Source: Xylocopa sonorina (Eukaryota > Arthropoda > Insecta > Hymenoptera > Apidae). From it: a stretch of 64,000 nucleotides of DNA. The stretch lies in the NCBI RefSeq assembly GCF_050948175.1, contig NC_135198.1:8011001-8075000 (forward strand), written 5' to 3'. The notes beneath the pieces are model-generated. The model ran no database searches. It worked only from the letters and a program-made list of their open reading frames with translations, and was not told the origin of the DNA. Shown piece after piece: positions 38,461 through 51,576 of this stretch; the stretch's first letter is position 1; every line of letters begins with the position of its first letter. A program made the position numbers and the translations under genes.

Positions 38461-38513
38461 TCGTGTACACGCGTGCATACACGGACGGATACATGCAAGT
38501 ACCGTACGTGCAT

Positions 38514-38556
38514 GTCCTTTAAAACTAGAACTCGGCCGACCTATACAGTTGGTCGG
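38514..38556 (+). ncRNA. Duplicated block 1, copy B: conserved leader plus hairpin
   Basis: Counterpart of 37098-37135. The conserved TTTAAAACT-GAACTCGG leader runs into a hairpin, CCGACC (38536-38541) with GGTCGG (38551-38556) and a 9-nt loop. An outer CTCGGC/GCCGAG pairing (38531-38536/38574-38579) competes for one base. Relative to copy A one stem pair has changed on both sides. Read on the minus strand, the block encodes GRPSSSFK with only third-position differences within those eight codons. Either reading remains open. Confidence 0.3.
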
Positions 38557-39239
38557 AGTCAAAGAGTCACCAAGCCGAGCTGGTCGACTCCTCCGGAGGA
38601 TCGGAAGGGAACGCGCGAGAGAAGACGCGCGGATAGGTGGGCAGGCGAGGTGGCGCGGGGCAGAGTTATTTCTACTTAATCCGTGGAGAAGATTGAGTAT
38701 TATGATGGTAATGTATGGGGTATTGGGAAAAGGCGGTCTGGGAATTTCTAGGTTCGAAGAGTTTACCGGGTTCTGCGGTGGAGATTGGCCGGGACAGGTT
38801 TTCAAGGCGAATTATAATTACTGGGAGCCGGTTGCCATTGGGCAGGCAAACAGCGCGCTTGTAAATACGCGAATCACTTTTCGTTCCGCGGCAGGATTTT
38901 TCATCGCGTGGCCGCGGCGGTTTTTCACGCGAGTCGCAAAACGCAATTAAATTCATTCAAGGAATGTTTACCGGGGAACGGAACGCTTGATCCCTGACCT
39001 ATACTACTGCGCGAACAAGCGATACATCGTTCGAAAAAGTTCGAAAAACGAGTAATTGAGCTGTTACATGGTACTAAATTTCATTGTGATACCTCGAGCT
39101 AACACGAGATGTTTTTCTCCTACCACCGCTCGACTTCGAACAAAACACAATACCACTCGGTTCCTTTCGCCATCCCGCAAATAGAATATCGAGCTATTTT
39201 TTTCACCATTTCGAACTGATCTCCACGGACCATGATCTA

Positions 39240-39662
39240 TCACGACTCGGACCAAAAGCAAGATGCTTTCTCGCAGGAGAATTCGACGGAAGCGACGCAA
39301 GAAGAAGCGACGACACCAGAGAACGACGACGCACGAGTGGAAGGACGCGCCAAACGAAGAAGAGGAGAAGAACGACGAAGAAGAAGACGAAGAAGAAGAA
39401 GAAGAAGAAGCGGATAGAGCGTGCCTAGCCGTGCCGTGCCGTGCCGGCACCGGTTAACCGTACCGATGAACTTTCGGCTCCTGGCGCACGGCGATGAGTA
39501 GTGACCGTCGTCCAGCAATCGACGGCGTATATGCGGGTGTGCGCGCGAGCGCACGCGAGCACTGACGGTCCCAGAAGCATCGTCGTGCCGACCACCTACG
39601 ACACAGGCGAAACCTTCACCGTAGGTGCACCGAGAGAGGTCGTGCCGAAGGTGGCCTAGCAT
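39240..39662 (-). CDS. Possible 140-codon frame on minus strand, unknown
   Basis: The ATG at 39662 is the first one downstream of the minus-strand TATA/initiator pair at 39791/39762 and opens 140 codons. The product begins MLGHLRHDLSRCTYGEG, has no signal peptide, and includes IRRRLLDDGHY, which resembles IRRR...GLDEGHY encoded by copy A near 37358-37405 with mostly synonymous differences. The frame then runs into a GAA repeat (39354-39410), giving a Leu-rich run, which is unusual for a real coding region and suggests the true exon, if any, ends or splices before about 39440. No domain is recognised. It could equally be a chance frame over a non-coding conserved block. Confidence 0.17.
   Translation of the reverse strand: MLGHLRHDLSRCTYGEGFACVVGGRHDDASGTVSARVRSRAHPHIRRRLLDDGHYSSPCARSRKFIGTVNRCRHGTARLGTLYPLLLLLLLRLLLRRSSPLLRLARPSTRASSFSGVVASSCVASVEFSCEKASCFWSES
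39354..39410. repeat. GAA microsatellite (imperfect)
   Basis: GAA units with GAC and GAG interruptions over about 57 bp. It falls between the two parts of the duplicated pair (38.5 and 39.5 kb), so it may be part of what lengthened that copy. Confidence 0.9.
39463..39515 (+). other. Duplicated block 2, copy B
   Basis: Counterpart of 37317-37375, six bases shorter. It is separated from block 1 copy B by about 0.9 kb, against 0.2 kb in copy A. On the minus strand 39498-39515 reads LDDGHY. The adjacent CGGTTAACCG (39451-39460) is a perfect 10-bp palindrome. Confidence 0.3.
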
Positions 39663-39754
39663 CGAGGATCGTGCGAATGCGGCCTAAGAGGGCCGCGGAA
39701 CGGTGAACAGATCCAGAGAAAGAGTGGTCCCCGTGTACACGGGGGCAGGGGAGG

Positions 39755-39792
39755 GGGGACGTGACGGATGGAAAAGGGGGGACCTTTTATAG
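39755..39792 (-). promoter_or_regulatory. Candidate minus-strand core promoter
   Basis: On the minus strand CTATAAAAGG (39783-39792) is a near-perfect TATA box. The initiator-like GTCACG places its A at 39762, 29 bp from the first T of the box. The first ATG in the predicted transcript is exactly 100 bp further on, at 39662. This is the best promoter-like pair I found in the window. Confidence 0.35.
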
Positions 39793-42700
39793 ACGTCGTT
39801 TGTAGGACTCGATATATCGGACGCGATTGCCGATCGATCGACCACGGCGTCGCTTTCGAGGGACGGACTCCGCCGTGGCTGGGCCCCGTCGCGCTCGCTA
39901 AGCTCGGATGTCTGTCCAGGAGGAACTGTTTGATTTAGAATCGGCTCGCGCCGTGCACATTTGCGGTATCGCATTACGATTTCAATTGATGCGCGAAAGG
40001 ATCGCCGTTGGATCCTCTGCGTGGACGACGCGCGGGGATCGATCGCGATCGACGAGATACGAACGATCGCCAGCGATGGAATCTGGAATTCGTAACTGCT
40101 AGCTTTCGCGTAAGCAACGGCGTTTTGCGTTTCATCCGGGCGTGTACTTGACACGAGGGTGGAACTATGAATGGTCGCGTCGTCCCGCGTGCTGCGACAC
40201 TTTGGCGTAAAATCGAACGTGTTACGTAGCGGCGCGCGTAGGTCGCAAATCTTCTGGCGATGCCGGTGTAATTGGGGACCGTGATCGGCGTTAATCGGTT
40301 GTACGATGCCTGTGATCGACTGTAAATTCCAGGGTACGCGTTTCGCTGGCATAGAATACGCCGGTCGGCAGTCTCACGATACCGGCCGACGGAGGTCGGT
40401 GTAGCGGTTGGAGAGCCGGAGCGAGCTCGGAGGCGGTGGGAGGCGCATGCTGATGAGGTGATTGTGAAATTTGTTTGGAATTGTTTTAAAGGATTGTATG
40501 ATGATTTTATGTATTATAGTTTCGGGGGATTGGTTCGTGAGAGAGCGGGTCCTTTGTTTTGTCATGCGCGGCGGAGTTTATTATCTGTCGTGTGCATTGT
40601 CGGTACCAGAGCAGTCAATATATTCCCCGTTTCGTAACGTGATACCAAGTGGCGAGCAATTAATGTGCAATTCCGCTGATTATGGTGCGATCCCGTTTGA
40701 ATCGTGTAGGATCGATCGAGCGGATCGACGCTTTCGTAACTTTTGCCACCAAGTGCCAAGTAATTAGCGAATAATACCATCGATTACATTATAAATCTGT
40801 TCCTTCGTGCGCAAATGTATCGTGGCGATCGAAGAGTTGACAAATTTCTATGATGGAACGCGTAATTAAATGCTGGTAGCAGTGCTCAGCTAAGTTGCTT
40901 GGTTATTCTGTTACATCGATCCACAGACGTTACAACTTGGAATCACAGAATATACAATTCCATAAGAAAGAGGAAAGTAACTTAAATTGATGTTCGTTAC
41001 CAACCCCCTTTTAATCTCCAGCTACTCGTGCATCATTCCAGTCAACGGTGGATGCACAATCCGCAGAAAAGCCCTAACTCCTTCTTCCTATCCCAAGACA
41101 GTCGACTTCGAAACTCCCTAAACAATCCCAAGAGAATTCCATCGTAATCCTCGTGGTCGCTTACAAAATTCTTGGACGTAGCTAACAGTCTAAGTCCACC
41201 GACTCGTGTCAGGGCATCCTGGCGGCGTTCGTGAAGGAAACTTCGCGGTAAACACGCTGGTGTTTACTCTGGCCGGCGGAGAAAGAAAAGGTGGCAACAG
41301 TAAGGGATCGTGGAGGGAAAAAATAGGGAAACGGGTCGACGGGGGTTGGTTAGCGGGCGTCAATCGATCAGCATTGGTGGTTTTTGCGCTGCCCATATGT
41401 CATAGCTTGGCCAGGGACATGCCGCGGCATCGTGAGCCCAGCTTGGGCCGTGTCCATTCGTGATATGTGGCTGGAAATTTTGTTAGGCGGCCGGCAATCT
41501 CTTCCATCGCTGTCTCCGTGGTCGTCCACCCTTCGCTGGGACTCGTTCCGGATTCAAATCAGGGAAAGCATCTCTCTGGACTGAAGGTTCGAACGAAACG
41601 TGGCTGTTCTTCGATCCTCTGAGAACGAGGAGACGGTTGGCCTGCAAATTTTCAAATAAAATTAATTTAAAGCAAGTGGTAACGCAACGTGCAGCTAAGT
41701 CTTAAAAGTGAACTCTCCGAAATTAACGCAAAGCAATTCGTCTCGCATCGTGTCCTCAAAAAAACCACCGCTCGATCACGTGGGACCACGCGAGACACCA
41801 CGGGCTCGTGAGATCATCGCGCGTGAAAATAATCGAAGACCGCTGGCGCGTTCTCGAATTCGACAACGCGTGACGGGACAATGGTCTAGAGTGAACGACG
41901 CGCGGAGACAAACGGAGCAAAAGCGACAGGGAGGTGTACCCGGGCAAGGATGAAACGGAACGTACGAGGGGACGAGGACGCGGAGACCTCACCGATGGCT
42001 AAGGAGGGGCCAAAGGGGTGGAGGAACGGAGTATACGTGGGTGCAGCGCGCACACCGCTCCGCTAGAAAGTGTCCCAGACCGAAAGGAAAAAAAGAGTCC
42101 GGGTCAGTTTGAATAATTTTGACCACACCTCTCGTCAAAGCAATACACGAGAGCGTATGAATACATACATTTAAATGGAGCCAGCCAACGGGGCAAGTAT
42201 TGTCCGAATTTTTAAACAGCCCGCACGAACCGAGCGACGACGGCGTCGCGCCCCGGCTGACCGACATTTCTCGTCTCCTGCGAAACCACCTGACCGTTCC
42301 TTTTCTCGATCCCACCCCAATTTCGCTCTCGCGTCCTGTGCAGGTTAGGGGGCGAGGGTTTTACCTGGTTCGTGAAACATGCAAATTTATGCGCGCCACG
42401 AGAGGGAGGCTCAGCCCTCCCTCGCCCTCTCACCCTTGCGTCTCGAGAACGGTTCGACTCTTGAGGCGAACCTGAGGGCGAGCACGAGGTTTTCATTAAA
42501 GAAGGAGGGAACGCTGGTGTTTGTCAGGTGAAAATCTCGAGTCGATATCGACACCTGTTAGTGTGTAATTTGCGTAGCATTAAGCGGAATGCGTGAAACG
42601 GTCGAGCTTCGTCTCGAGGGAGAGAGAATTTTCTCTTGGAGGAACGTTCGCTTTTGGGTAAGGTTCGCTTTTAATGTCGCGAATCGACGCGCGAAGTGGG

Positions 42701-45700
42701 AATTAATGGCTGCTTTAATTAAGCGTCGCGTGTAAATGATGTGAATATTCGAGGTTCGAGCGCAGTGGACCAGCCGCGCGAGGCATTACGAATTTTAAAT
42801 CCGACTCATTTTAATACAATGTACAAATTATTAACAGTTATAAATAAGTATGTCAGTGAAATTTTAATCGCAGATTACGAGAGAATGACAACGTTGATCT
42901 GTTGCAACGGATCGACACGGAATCTTTGAATCTGTCTCGTTTCGATACAACCTTTAGAAAGTTGGCGACCACCAACACGGAGTTGTTACAGAATTTTAAT
43001 CGGCTATCGTGAATGAACATCGCCGCGCGTCGTATGCAACGATTACGGACAAATCGATCGGTAAGACGTTCAATTCGTTCGGGAAACCCTCTGAACCGTC
43101 GTCGAAAGATCGAACGGGCGGCGTTGAACCGTAGCAACGACGAAATTTTTATCTTCCTATATGATTTCGGGAGAGCGACGACGCTGGATCTCGTACCGTT
43201 AAGAGCAGGCTTAGCGCGCGCTCCGCCGCGATTTGAATATCAGAGCGTACACAGAGCGAGAAAGAGATCGAGATGGTAGGCGTGAGTAAGCGAGAGGGAG
43301 TGAGAAGAACACGAGGGCACACCGTGGTGCCCCGCTACACGTACGTCTGTGTACGTGAAGATCGATCGTGAAAGATCACCTCGTACGTTACCCGGAACGT
43401 AGCCTCTTCTCGCGGTTTCGATCGTGCCACGAACCCAGAGTCCAGATCCCAATAACATCCTGGGCTCGCCGTTAGAGGCTGCCCGATCGCGAGCCATCGC
43501 CATCTCGAAATGGATCCAGCGTGCGATTTTCAACGCGCTCCAAAACGCGGCGACGTCTCCTCTCGCGGGCACCTCCGTCGATGCGTAACGCGTACGCGGA
43601 TCTAGTACGGAGAACATCGACGGCACGATTTTCCGTACGCGATAAACTCGACGCACGACACGTCGAGGTTCGCTGCCACCTTTTGCGTGGCTGTGCATTC
43701 CGTTTGGTGGGTGTGAATCGGTCGAACGTAGACACAGGGATCTCACGCAGGATTCTGATCGCTGTTGGCGCGACTGATAGTGTAATTGGGTTAGAAGGAA
43801 AATGCGCACGCAAAGGGCATTCCGTTTTCGCATATTTCCTCGATGATCATCTAACGTTTAGCTTCTTCGATTGAGATCGATGGACACACTTGTACCGTTC
43901 TTTCTCGATACTCCCTTTCATCATGGTTTTAAGTGTTCGCCGTTAAATGGTAAATTGGAATTTTGCTTTCGAAGCAAACTTATCGTATCGATCAATTTCA
44001 CGGACATTTCCACGGCGGATACCATCGGCGCGTAGACGAACACCGGCAATATTTCCCATCCGGACAGTTATTTTGACTCCGACACGGTCCCCGGCAGTCG
44101 CCTCGAAGACATTATCGGTGACATTTGTCCGCGCCGGACAAAACATGTTCCGGTCCGGTAGGATGACCCTAACGCCGCGCCTTTTGTCGAGCGAAAGGTA
44201 CCCAGCCGACCCGGCGTGTCTTTGTCATTATATAACGCCATTGTGGCCACACTTGCCCGGCGTGGAAGTCGACTATACCTTTGCATATTATTAAAATGAC
44301 GATGATTGTCATTTTTCTCCCCTCTCGCATCTCCCTCCGTCGTCCGCCGCCACCACCTCCGCCACCTTCTCCTTCTACTGATTCGCGTCCTCTCTTCCAC
44401 CTTGGCGGTCTCTACCTTGGTCGGACACCAACACCAGCCAGCCGCGGAACGCCCGTTTCGTTCGCGACGTTTTCTCGTCGAAAACAGAGGGACGAGAGAG
44501 ACGAGAGCAACGTGTACAACGAACACACGCAGGAATTCCTGCTTGTCGGGGTTCACCCTCTTCTACCTCGGCGTCTGCCGCGTCTCAAGGCGAAAATATA
44601 CGCGGTTCGCTTTGGTCGAGCGAAATATGGCCGATGCGAGCGACGCGCGTTACCTGTCGGACCGCTTCGAGCGACTCCCGATCTGCATCGTCGAACGTAA
44701 CGTGATTGATTCTGAGGATAATCAAAGGAAATTCGTGGACGATGAATGAAAACGCGAAATAGAGAGGTATCAGTGGCGATTCTTGTCGTTCGAATGGAAT
44801 GAATCATGTACTTTCGCGTGCAAGTTCCACTATGACCCTTCGTTTCCTCCGCAACGCTCACACCTACGTCCCTAACTGCTCCTCCTTCGCTCTTTCCAGC
44901 TTTTCGCGCCGTTCTATTCTTCTCCGTTTCTCTGTGCGATGGTATTGTGTCTAGTCTGACCGCACACATCCGGGTGCAAAAGGTGTTCGTGCAACTACAA
45001 ATTTGAAGGTTCGCATATTTCTCGTGTTAAGTTCGAGTGGTGGCCATTAGTGCGGATAGTTTGAAAGCGAGCTAATATCGTTTTACGTGGTACCACGGTA
45101 TGGAATTCTGTAAATTTGAAATGGTAACGCGTTACTGGAGTAAAAAAAAAGTTCCGTTCGAAGTTTCGGTTCTCGAGCTCGCGTTCGATCGCATCGCGCG
45201 TCTCCGTCGCGCGGCCTTTCGACCGAGGAGAAGCTTGCCCGTGGTTTCGCCACGGTGATCGCAATGGTAACGTCTTCCTACGTGCGCGCGGGTACACGCG
45301 GCGATACGCGGCACCGCGCGAAAACGATAATCGTAAGTTTCGATGTCGATGATGCTCGAAACGAGCGTTCGAGCGAACCGTTGCACGTACGCTACCAAGC
45401 GCTGGGGACGGCGGCCATTCAATCGCCCTCGTACACACCGCGAATCGATGAATCGCGCCGATCCGAGAGCGAGGGAGATCGTTCGCGATACACTCGCTGG
45501 ATTTACTTCGCGATTTCGATGCTCTCTTCCTTTTCCAAACCTGAATTTCCAGGTGAATAGCAACGATTTTCTAAGATACCATTAAGAGTGCAGAACTCTC
45601 CTAATTCGCATGAAAAATAAAAGATTCTTAGTAGAATCTAGAATTCATTGAAACTTATCTGTAATACAAAATAAAACTGCATACTGCGAACGTTATGAAA

Positions 45701-48700
45701 TCTTCGAGATTAAACAAACATCTATTCTGCTCCAATATCGAGGAGACATGGAAACCAGCCGATAAAACCATCCTACCCCTTTCCCTTCAGCGACGTATCG
45801 CGATGGCAATCTATCCATACGAATTCAACGCGAGTCCTCGAACGAAAAGCACGATTGTGACAGCCGTGTCGCGTCGATAGGTCGTGGATGATCAGGTCGA
45901 TCGGGTGAGCTAATGGATGGATCGTCGCAGCGTGGAGGGACCCGGATGACGCAACGGCACGATTCTTTCGGCCGTCCTCCGTCGTTTTCTTCGGTAAATT
46001 CGATACACCTGTGTGCCAATTGTTTTGACATGTGTCCCCATTGTCGCCTGTTCGGGCCACGGGGCGAGAGGAGGCCGACGAGCGGACACGCGCGTCCCGG
46101 ACACCTATTCGGCCTTTCGTCTCGTAACGACATGCGGGTCGTACAGTCCGACGTCGAAGAGGACAGGAGAAAGAAGCACGAGAGGCGGGGACGATAGAAT
46201 CGGTGGTCGTGGAGAGGAGAAAAGAAAAAAAAATGAAAGAAAGAGAACAGGAGGAGAGGCTGGCGAACGAGAAACGAGAGAGGACGATTCAATTTTCTGA
46301 TTAGGAGACGTAACGGTGCGCCTACCGAATTTAACTCCCCACCCCTTGCGCGCTCGCCTCGTCTAAATCGAGACCAAGCTGTACGCTCGATTCTTTATTT
46401 TGTAAATGGATTTTCTTTTTTGTTTATTACTTCTGATCGATTGCCAGGGTGCCTGTTTGCGCAGAAAAAATTTGTACCACGCGATCGACCATCGAAGAAC
46501 GCGATACAAGTGCTGAGAAGCTGTATTTTCGTCCGTATATTAATGTATTTGGAAACAGGAAGTCAGTTGCGACGCGATTACAGAAATTACGATACCTAAC
46601 GACGAAACGAAATAAAGGGGACAAGCGGATACTGGATACACGAATAAATTCCGTGTCACACGATGTTGTACACGATTAATTTGTATTCCGCTTTATTCGC
46701 GATCTTCTTTTTTTTCTTCGTTCTTTTTCTTCGACTGTGTTGTCTCACGTCGGTGGAAAAAGAGAGAGCAACAAGATCGCGCGAGAGATACACAGGCGAC
46801 TTTTTGGGCGCGCCTCGTGCCCGCTCCGACACAGGATGTAACGACTACGACCGCGCGGAGAAAGTTATGGCTTTTCTATTGTTTCGCGCGGCTGCTACGA
46901 CCTGCGGGATCGTCGTTTTTGAACGGGACGCAGGCTCGATCGCCGAGATGCGACCGGCACCGGCCGCAGCCCAGTCGCAAGAATGTTACGACCATCGAGG
47001 AACCCTCCGTGAAAATCGCTCGAACGGACGATTCGAGGCGCCTCCGTCGAATTTCGACGACTGATGGGACGATAGAGCGTGTGGTGTTTTGTGGGAACTT
47101 GTTACCACGAGAACGAGGGTTTAATTTGATTTGGATTGGCTCCGTTTAAGTAACGAGTCGCGCTCTAGCTACGCGCAGAGTAGGCAAGAAGTATGATAAA
47201 TTACTACGCGGACAAAGTTTCGTTGGACTCCGGCTTTAGCTCGAATTTGAGAGTTTAATCTTTGCAATTAGACATTCGGTGGAGGGCTCTAACTTGACGC
47301 GAGGAAAGTGAAAGTTTAATTTCGAAAATTGCCATCCTTTCCACTTGTTCTTCTGTCTTCAATTTTCCTCGTACAATTTTCTAAGCGAGCCCTCCAAGAA
47401 TGTTAAAGAAATCGAGTCGAATGCAACGACGCTTGAAGAAAGATTTAGTACGCGAGTCAATTTCGATTTATGAATGACCCACTGTTCTTTCATCGAGTCA
47501 TTAGGCGCGCCACGATCGCCTGAGTAACAGCCATTTAAGTTGCCTCTCATCAACAGGCACTTCAGGTCGTTCCCTTTTTCTCGTTTCGTTCGTTTGCTGC
47601 CACGACTGTACAGGTGGTCAGTTGTCCCAGCGTGGCCCGCATGGAACAGGACAGGTGAGGGCCAATGAGATAAATTCGATCTGACCCTCATGACCGGTGG
47701 ATACATTAGAACGTGTAATTATGCAAATCTCCGGGAAAGTTCTGACAAGAAGAAGGTCGCGCTTTATCGGGACGCGCGGCACGAGCGTATCGATCGTTCA
47801 AAATTTGCTCGATGATGTACGTACGTAGATAAACCAACTTCACAAGGCCATTTAAACGCTTCAATAAATTCCTCGTTCATAATAATTTTCACTTTTGTAA
47901 AAGTTGTCAAGACTTGTTACGAAAAAAAAAGAAAAATAGGATATAATCTGTACATTTTGTTAGATGCACCTGGACACATTCGTCACCCTCGAAACTCTCC
48001 CATCAACTTACAGAAAGAACTCTGACCACTAATAACACGAGTATCCCTTATAAATCAAACATCTCACGTCCAGTCCATCTCCCTTGCAAGCATTCGGAGC
48101 AAAGTACACGCTACTAAAACGTTTCGAAACCCAAACAACCAATCCTGCCAAATCGAATCCTTTTTCCCTCACAAAGTACCCCTACCATCGCAATTTCTCA
48201 TTATGAATATCACTATACAATACAAGAATAATGTACGCGTACTAAAATATCCAATTCGATGCAAAGAAAATCTGAAACGACTAAAAGCTGTAAAAATTAA
48301 CTAACCAAGCATAAAGACACCAAACCCACCTCGCAATTATCACAACCCAACCCTGAAACGCTCGAGGAAACGGAACGTCCACGAATCCGCCCCCGAAATC
48401 GAGTTAATCAAGACGCTTTTATCAAGCCGGACGAAAACCTCAAGATGGAAGACGGTTCGGAATAATGCTCGCGTAAAGACTCGTACACGGCGAAGATAAA
48501 GAGGACAAGAGGTGTACCGGAGAGAAGAGGCACGGTCGTATTCAGGAGAAACGGCTGGTGGACCGTAGGAAGAGAGGCTGGCCACGATCCTAATCTCCCC
48601 GGGCCAAGGCCCTCGGTCGAAAATTCAATTAAACTTTTGATATACGGGCGGCCGCGCGGCGCGGCTGTGTAAACGAAAATTTCGCAAGGTCTACGTACTT

Positions 48701-48825
48701 TCCTTGGGCGAAACCGCGCGGCCGTTTGCCGATCGTTCGGCCCCGTAAAACGATTAGGCAACCGCGACGCCGCGTTTCGTTCCTGAGGCTCCATTTGCCT
48801 CGCGGAGGGTGGCTGAAGATTTGAG
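39793..48825. other. Non-coding DNA, no gene recognised
   Basis: CpG-rich DNA with AT-richer parts (40.8-41.1 kb, 47.8-48.3 kb). The longest frame starts in this stretch's left edge and runs 39684-40352 (minus, 222 codons); others such as 43240-43833 (minus, 197 codons) and 44281-44700 (plus, 139 codons, with a Pro run) overlap frames on the other strand. None shows a known domain. Nothing else is supportable. Confidence 0.55.
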
Positions 48826-48840
48826 AAAAAAAAAAAAAAA
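48826..48840. repeat. Poly-A tract
   Basis: Fifteen A residues. No target-site duplication or upstream gene-like sequence suggests retroposition. Confidence 0.9.
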
Positions 48841-51552
48841 GAAACGCACGAAGAGAAAGCCGCGGATGGGCATCCTGGATTTGGGCGAGATCACGCGACG
48901 ACGACGCACGCTGGGAAATCTGGGCATTCATCTTTGGACGGTTCACCCCCTGAACGCCACGGGCGACCACGATTCTAACGAGCCGGATATCGGCGCGCGA
49001 ACGATTACTTCCTGCTCTTTCCGCGTTAGTCCAACGCCTTTCTGTTCTTTTTCGATATTTATTGTCGACCTAATGCGGGGACAAAGGGTGCCTCTCGGGT
49101 GATTTACGCGGAGAATGGTGTCGGATTTTTCTTACCCTAGGAGATGGGGTGAGGGTGTTCTTTAAAGAATTCTTTGCTGCAGTTTAGAGGTGAGGTGTCT
49201 CGTGGCTGGGTGAAAGAAGAGGTTTGGATGGTACAGAGATTTCGCTGGATGGTTATCGATAACTAAATCAATTTTCAGTAAGTAGTAAATCAGTAGTAAG
49301 TAATGGTACGTGTCTCGAAGGATGAAGGTGAGGAGAATTCTTCTACGTTTCGGAGTATGTCTCTCGACGAGTATATTAGAATGTTATTTCGCTTGTTCGA
49401 TGCAGATGTGTGTTTATAAAACGCGTGTGGGGACGTGTTTACGATGTTTCTAGGAGCGGTGGCTGGAGAACGAATTGCGTCTGACTTGGTCATTGTAACA
49501 ATGGAATGTGCGTAGTATGTTCATGTTTAAGAGTGAATTATATAAGCGCTGTACATTATTTAAATAAATTTGTTCGTTTCTCTACTCGAGACAATTGTCT
49601 AAACGTATCGAGGAAATATAAATTGGAATATGTTATCTTTGGTATTCCATAAATCGATTGCAATATTCTTAAACATTTCTAAGACACACTCCCGCTGTTA
49701 CATAAACGAAAATGGTTGATACGAATGGAAGACACCAGTTTAAAGCACGGTCTTGCAAATTATCAACTCGGAAGAAGAACGTTCTAGTAACTTTATATGC
49801 GAACGTATCCTTCAAGGATCTCAGCACTGAAAATATGCGACTCGCATAGCATGCTTTGCGAATTTATTACCTTCTAAAAATACAGGTACCTTTAAGATTC
49901 ATTATTCAGACACTGTGTCCGTGTGCGATACACGTTTAGAATTGCTACCGTTTAAATTTCAGGACAGTATCTTCGATTCGTATCGATGAAACAAGGTTAA
50001 TCTCTTACCTTCTGTATCCTCCTCGTCAATCAGCACGCAGCCGGATGGTCCTTAGCTGTACGTCGATCGCAGACACTTTAATGGCACTCGTTACGTACAT
50101 TTCAACAGAACACACGCGCGCACGAACAAAGAAATTTTCACGTTACGTTTCCCGTCTCCAGGTGCGACCTTAAAGAAGGCTCGCGAAATACTGGCGATGT
50201 CCTGCGTTTAATATACGACCGTACGCGAAAGACTCCGAAGGAAATACAAACAAAGTCGCTCGGAGAGCTCGCCGCGACGGACGTCGATTACTGCTATTAT
50301 ACAACATTGATGAATCGAGTTCTACGTACAGTAAAATTAATACTGTTCGAAATTAATTTATACTAAAATCGAAGAAATGATTTTCATACTATTCTCTATT
50401 ACAGTTAACTATTTGTGTGTTGTAATAAAAATGAAATAGTATGCGATATGGTGTTAATTAATCGTTTCTATATAAAATAAAATATTATTTCGTTCCATAG
50501 GAGTACAGCAAAATAATTCGTTAGATCTAATTTGAAACTCATCGTTGCATCGTTCTCGCAATCATCAACCACGAGAATTAAACCAACTCTGAGAACCCGA
50601 TAATAATAACCACCCCTGTTTACCTAAAACAACAAATTTTCCTAATATATTCATTCATCCCCCTTCTGTTCCCTTGCGCCCATCCCACGAGCTATCGCAT
50701 CATCATTCACCCTTCCCAAACTCGAAGAAACTCGAACTCCTACCCACTTTGACTCCCATCTAATCTCTTCCACCGTCTCTAATAATTCACCGCTAAATAC
50801 CTAACGAAGGCTCGCGCACAAAGCCGATCAGCAGACGAGATTCCAGCTTAAAGATAGAATTGTCCAGATGCCAGGCCTGCTTCTGACCAAACAGTCCAGA
50901 AGTGGCATCGCCTGAACGATTTATTTTCCCGCGTTTATTCGTCCACCAAGAGGTGGATGGTAACTCGTCCAGGTCCCTTCGCTCGTTCGCAGAAGAAAAA
51001 ACGGGGAAGGGAGAAAAAAAATCGGCGAATCTGACCGCGCGCCGTCGATCGTCGATTGTACGCGAGCATGTGTTTGGACGGGGGCCCTAATCATCCGGTT
51101 TCGGTGTGGAATTGCCGAAATCTGGTGCGACCGGACCCCGGTTCCGGGCCTCCGATTTCTCTGTGAATGAGAAACGCGCTCGTCATCGCGGGAATCCGTT
51201 TGCCGTGTCGCCGCTGCCCTTTCTACGGCGAATCGTCCATCATAGGCAAATATGACAACCGGGCAGCGCCCCCTACAAAGGGGATCGGCAGCGTGAAAAA
51301 TCTGGCCGGGCTGACGGTGCAGATTCGGACCTCGCAATCTGGGCCCGCGTCTTAGGCAACGCGAAAGAGCAACACGGTTGCTCAATGGGTCCACGCTTGG
51401 TGACGATCTCTATGGGTTTCTGTGGATGTTACGCTCCGCTTCTGTGCGAATGAATTTCTCGGTCTTTGGGTCGCCTGGCGATCGCTCATCCTCGTGGCGA
51501 ACCTTAGCTTGCGAGCAAGTCGTACTTCGACGAGAAAAACGATTTCTCGAGC

Positions 51553-51576
51553 GATATATATATATATTATATATGT
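51553..51576. repeat. TA microsatellite
   Basis: About 24 bp of TA with one TT slip near the middle. Confidence 0.9.
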
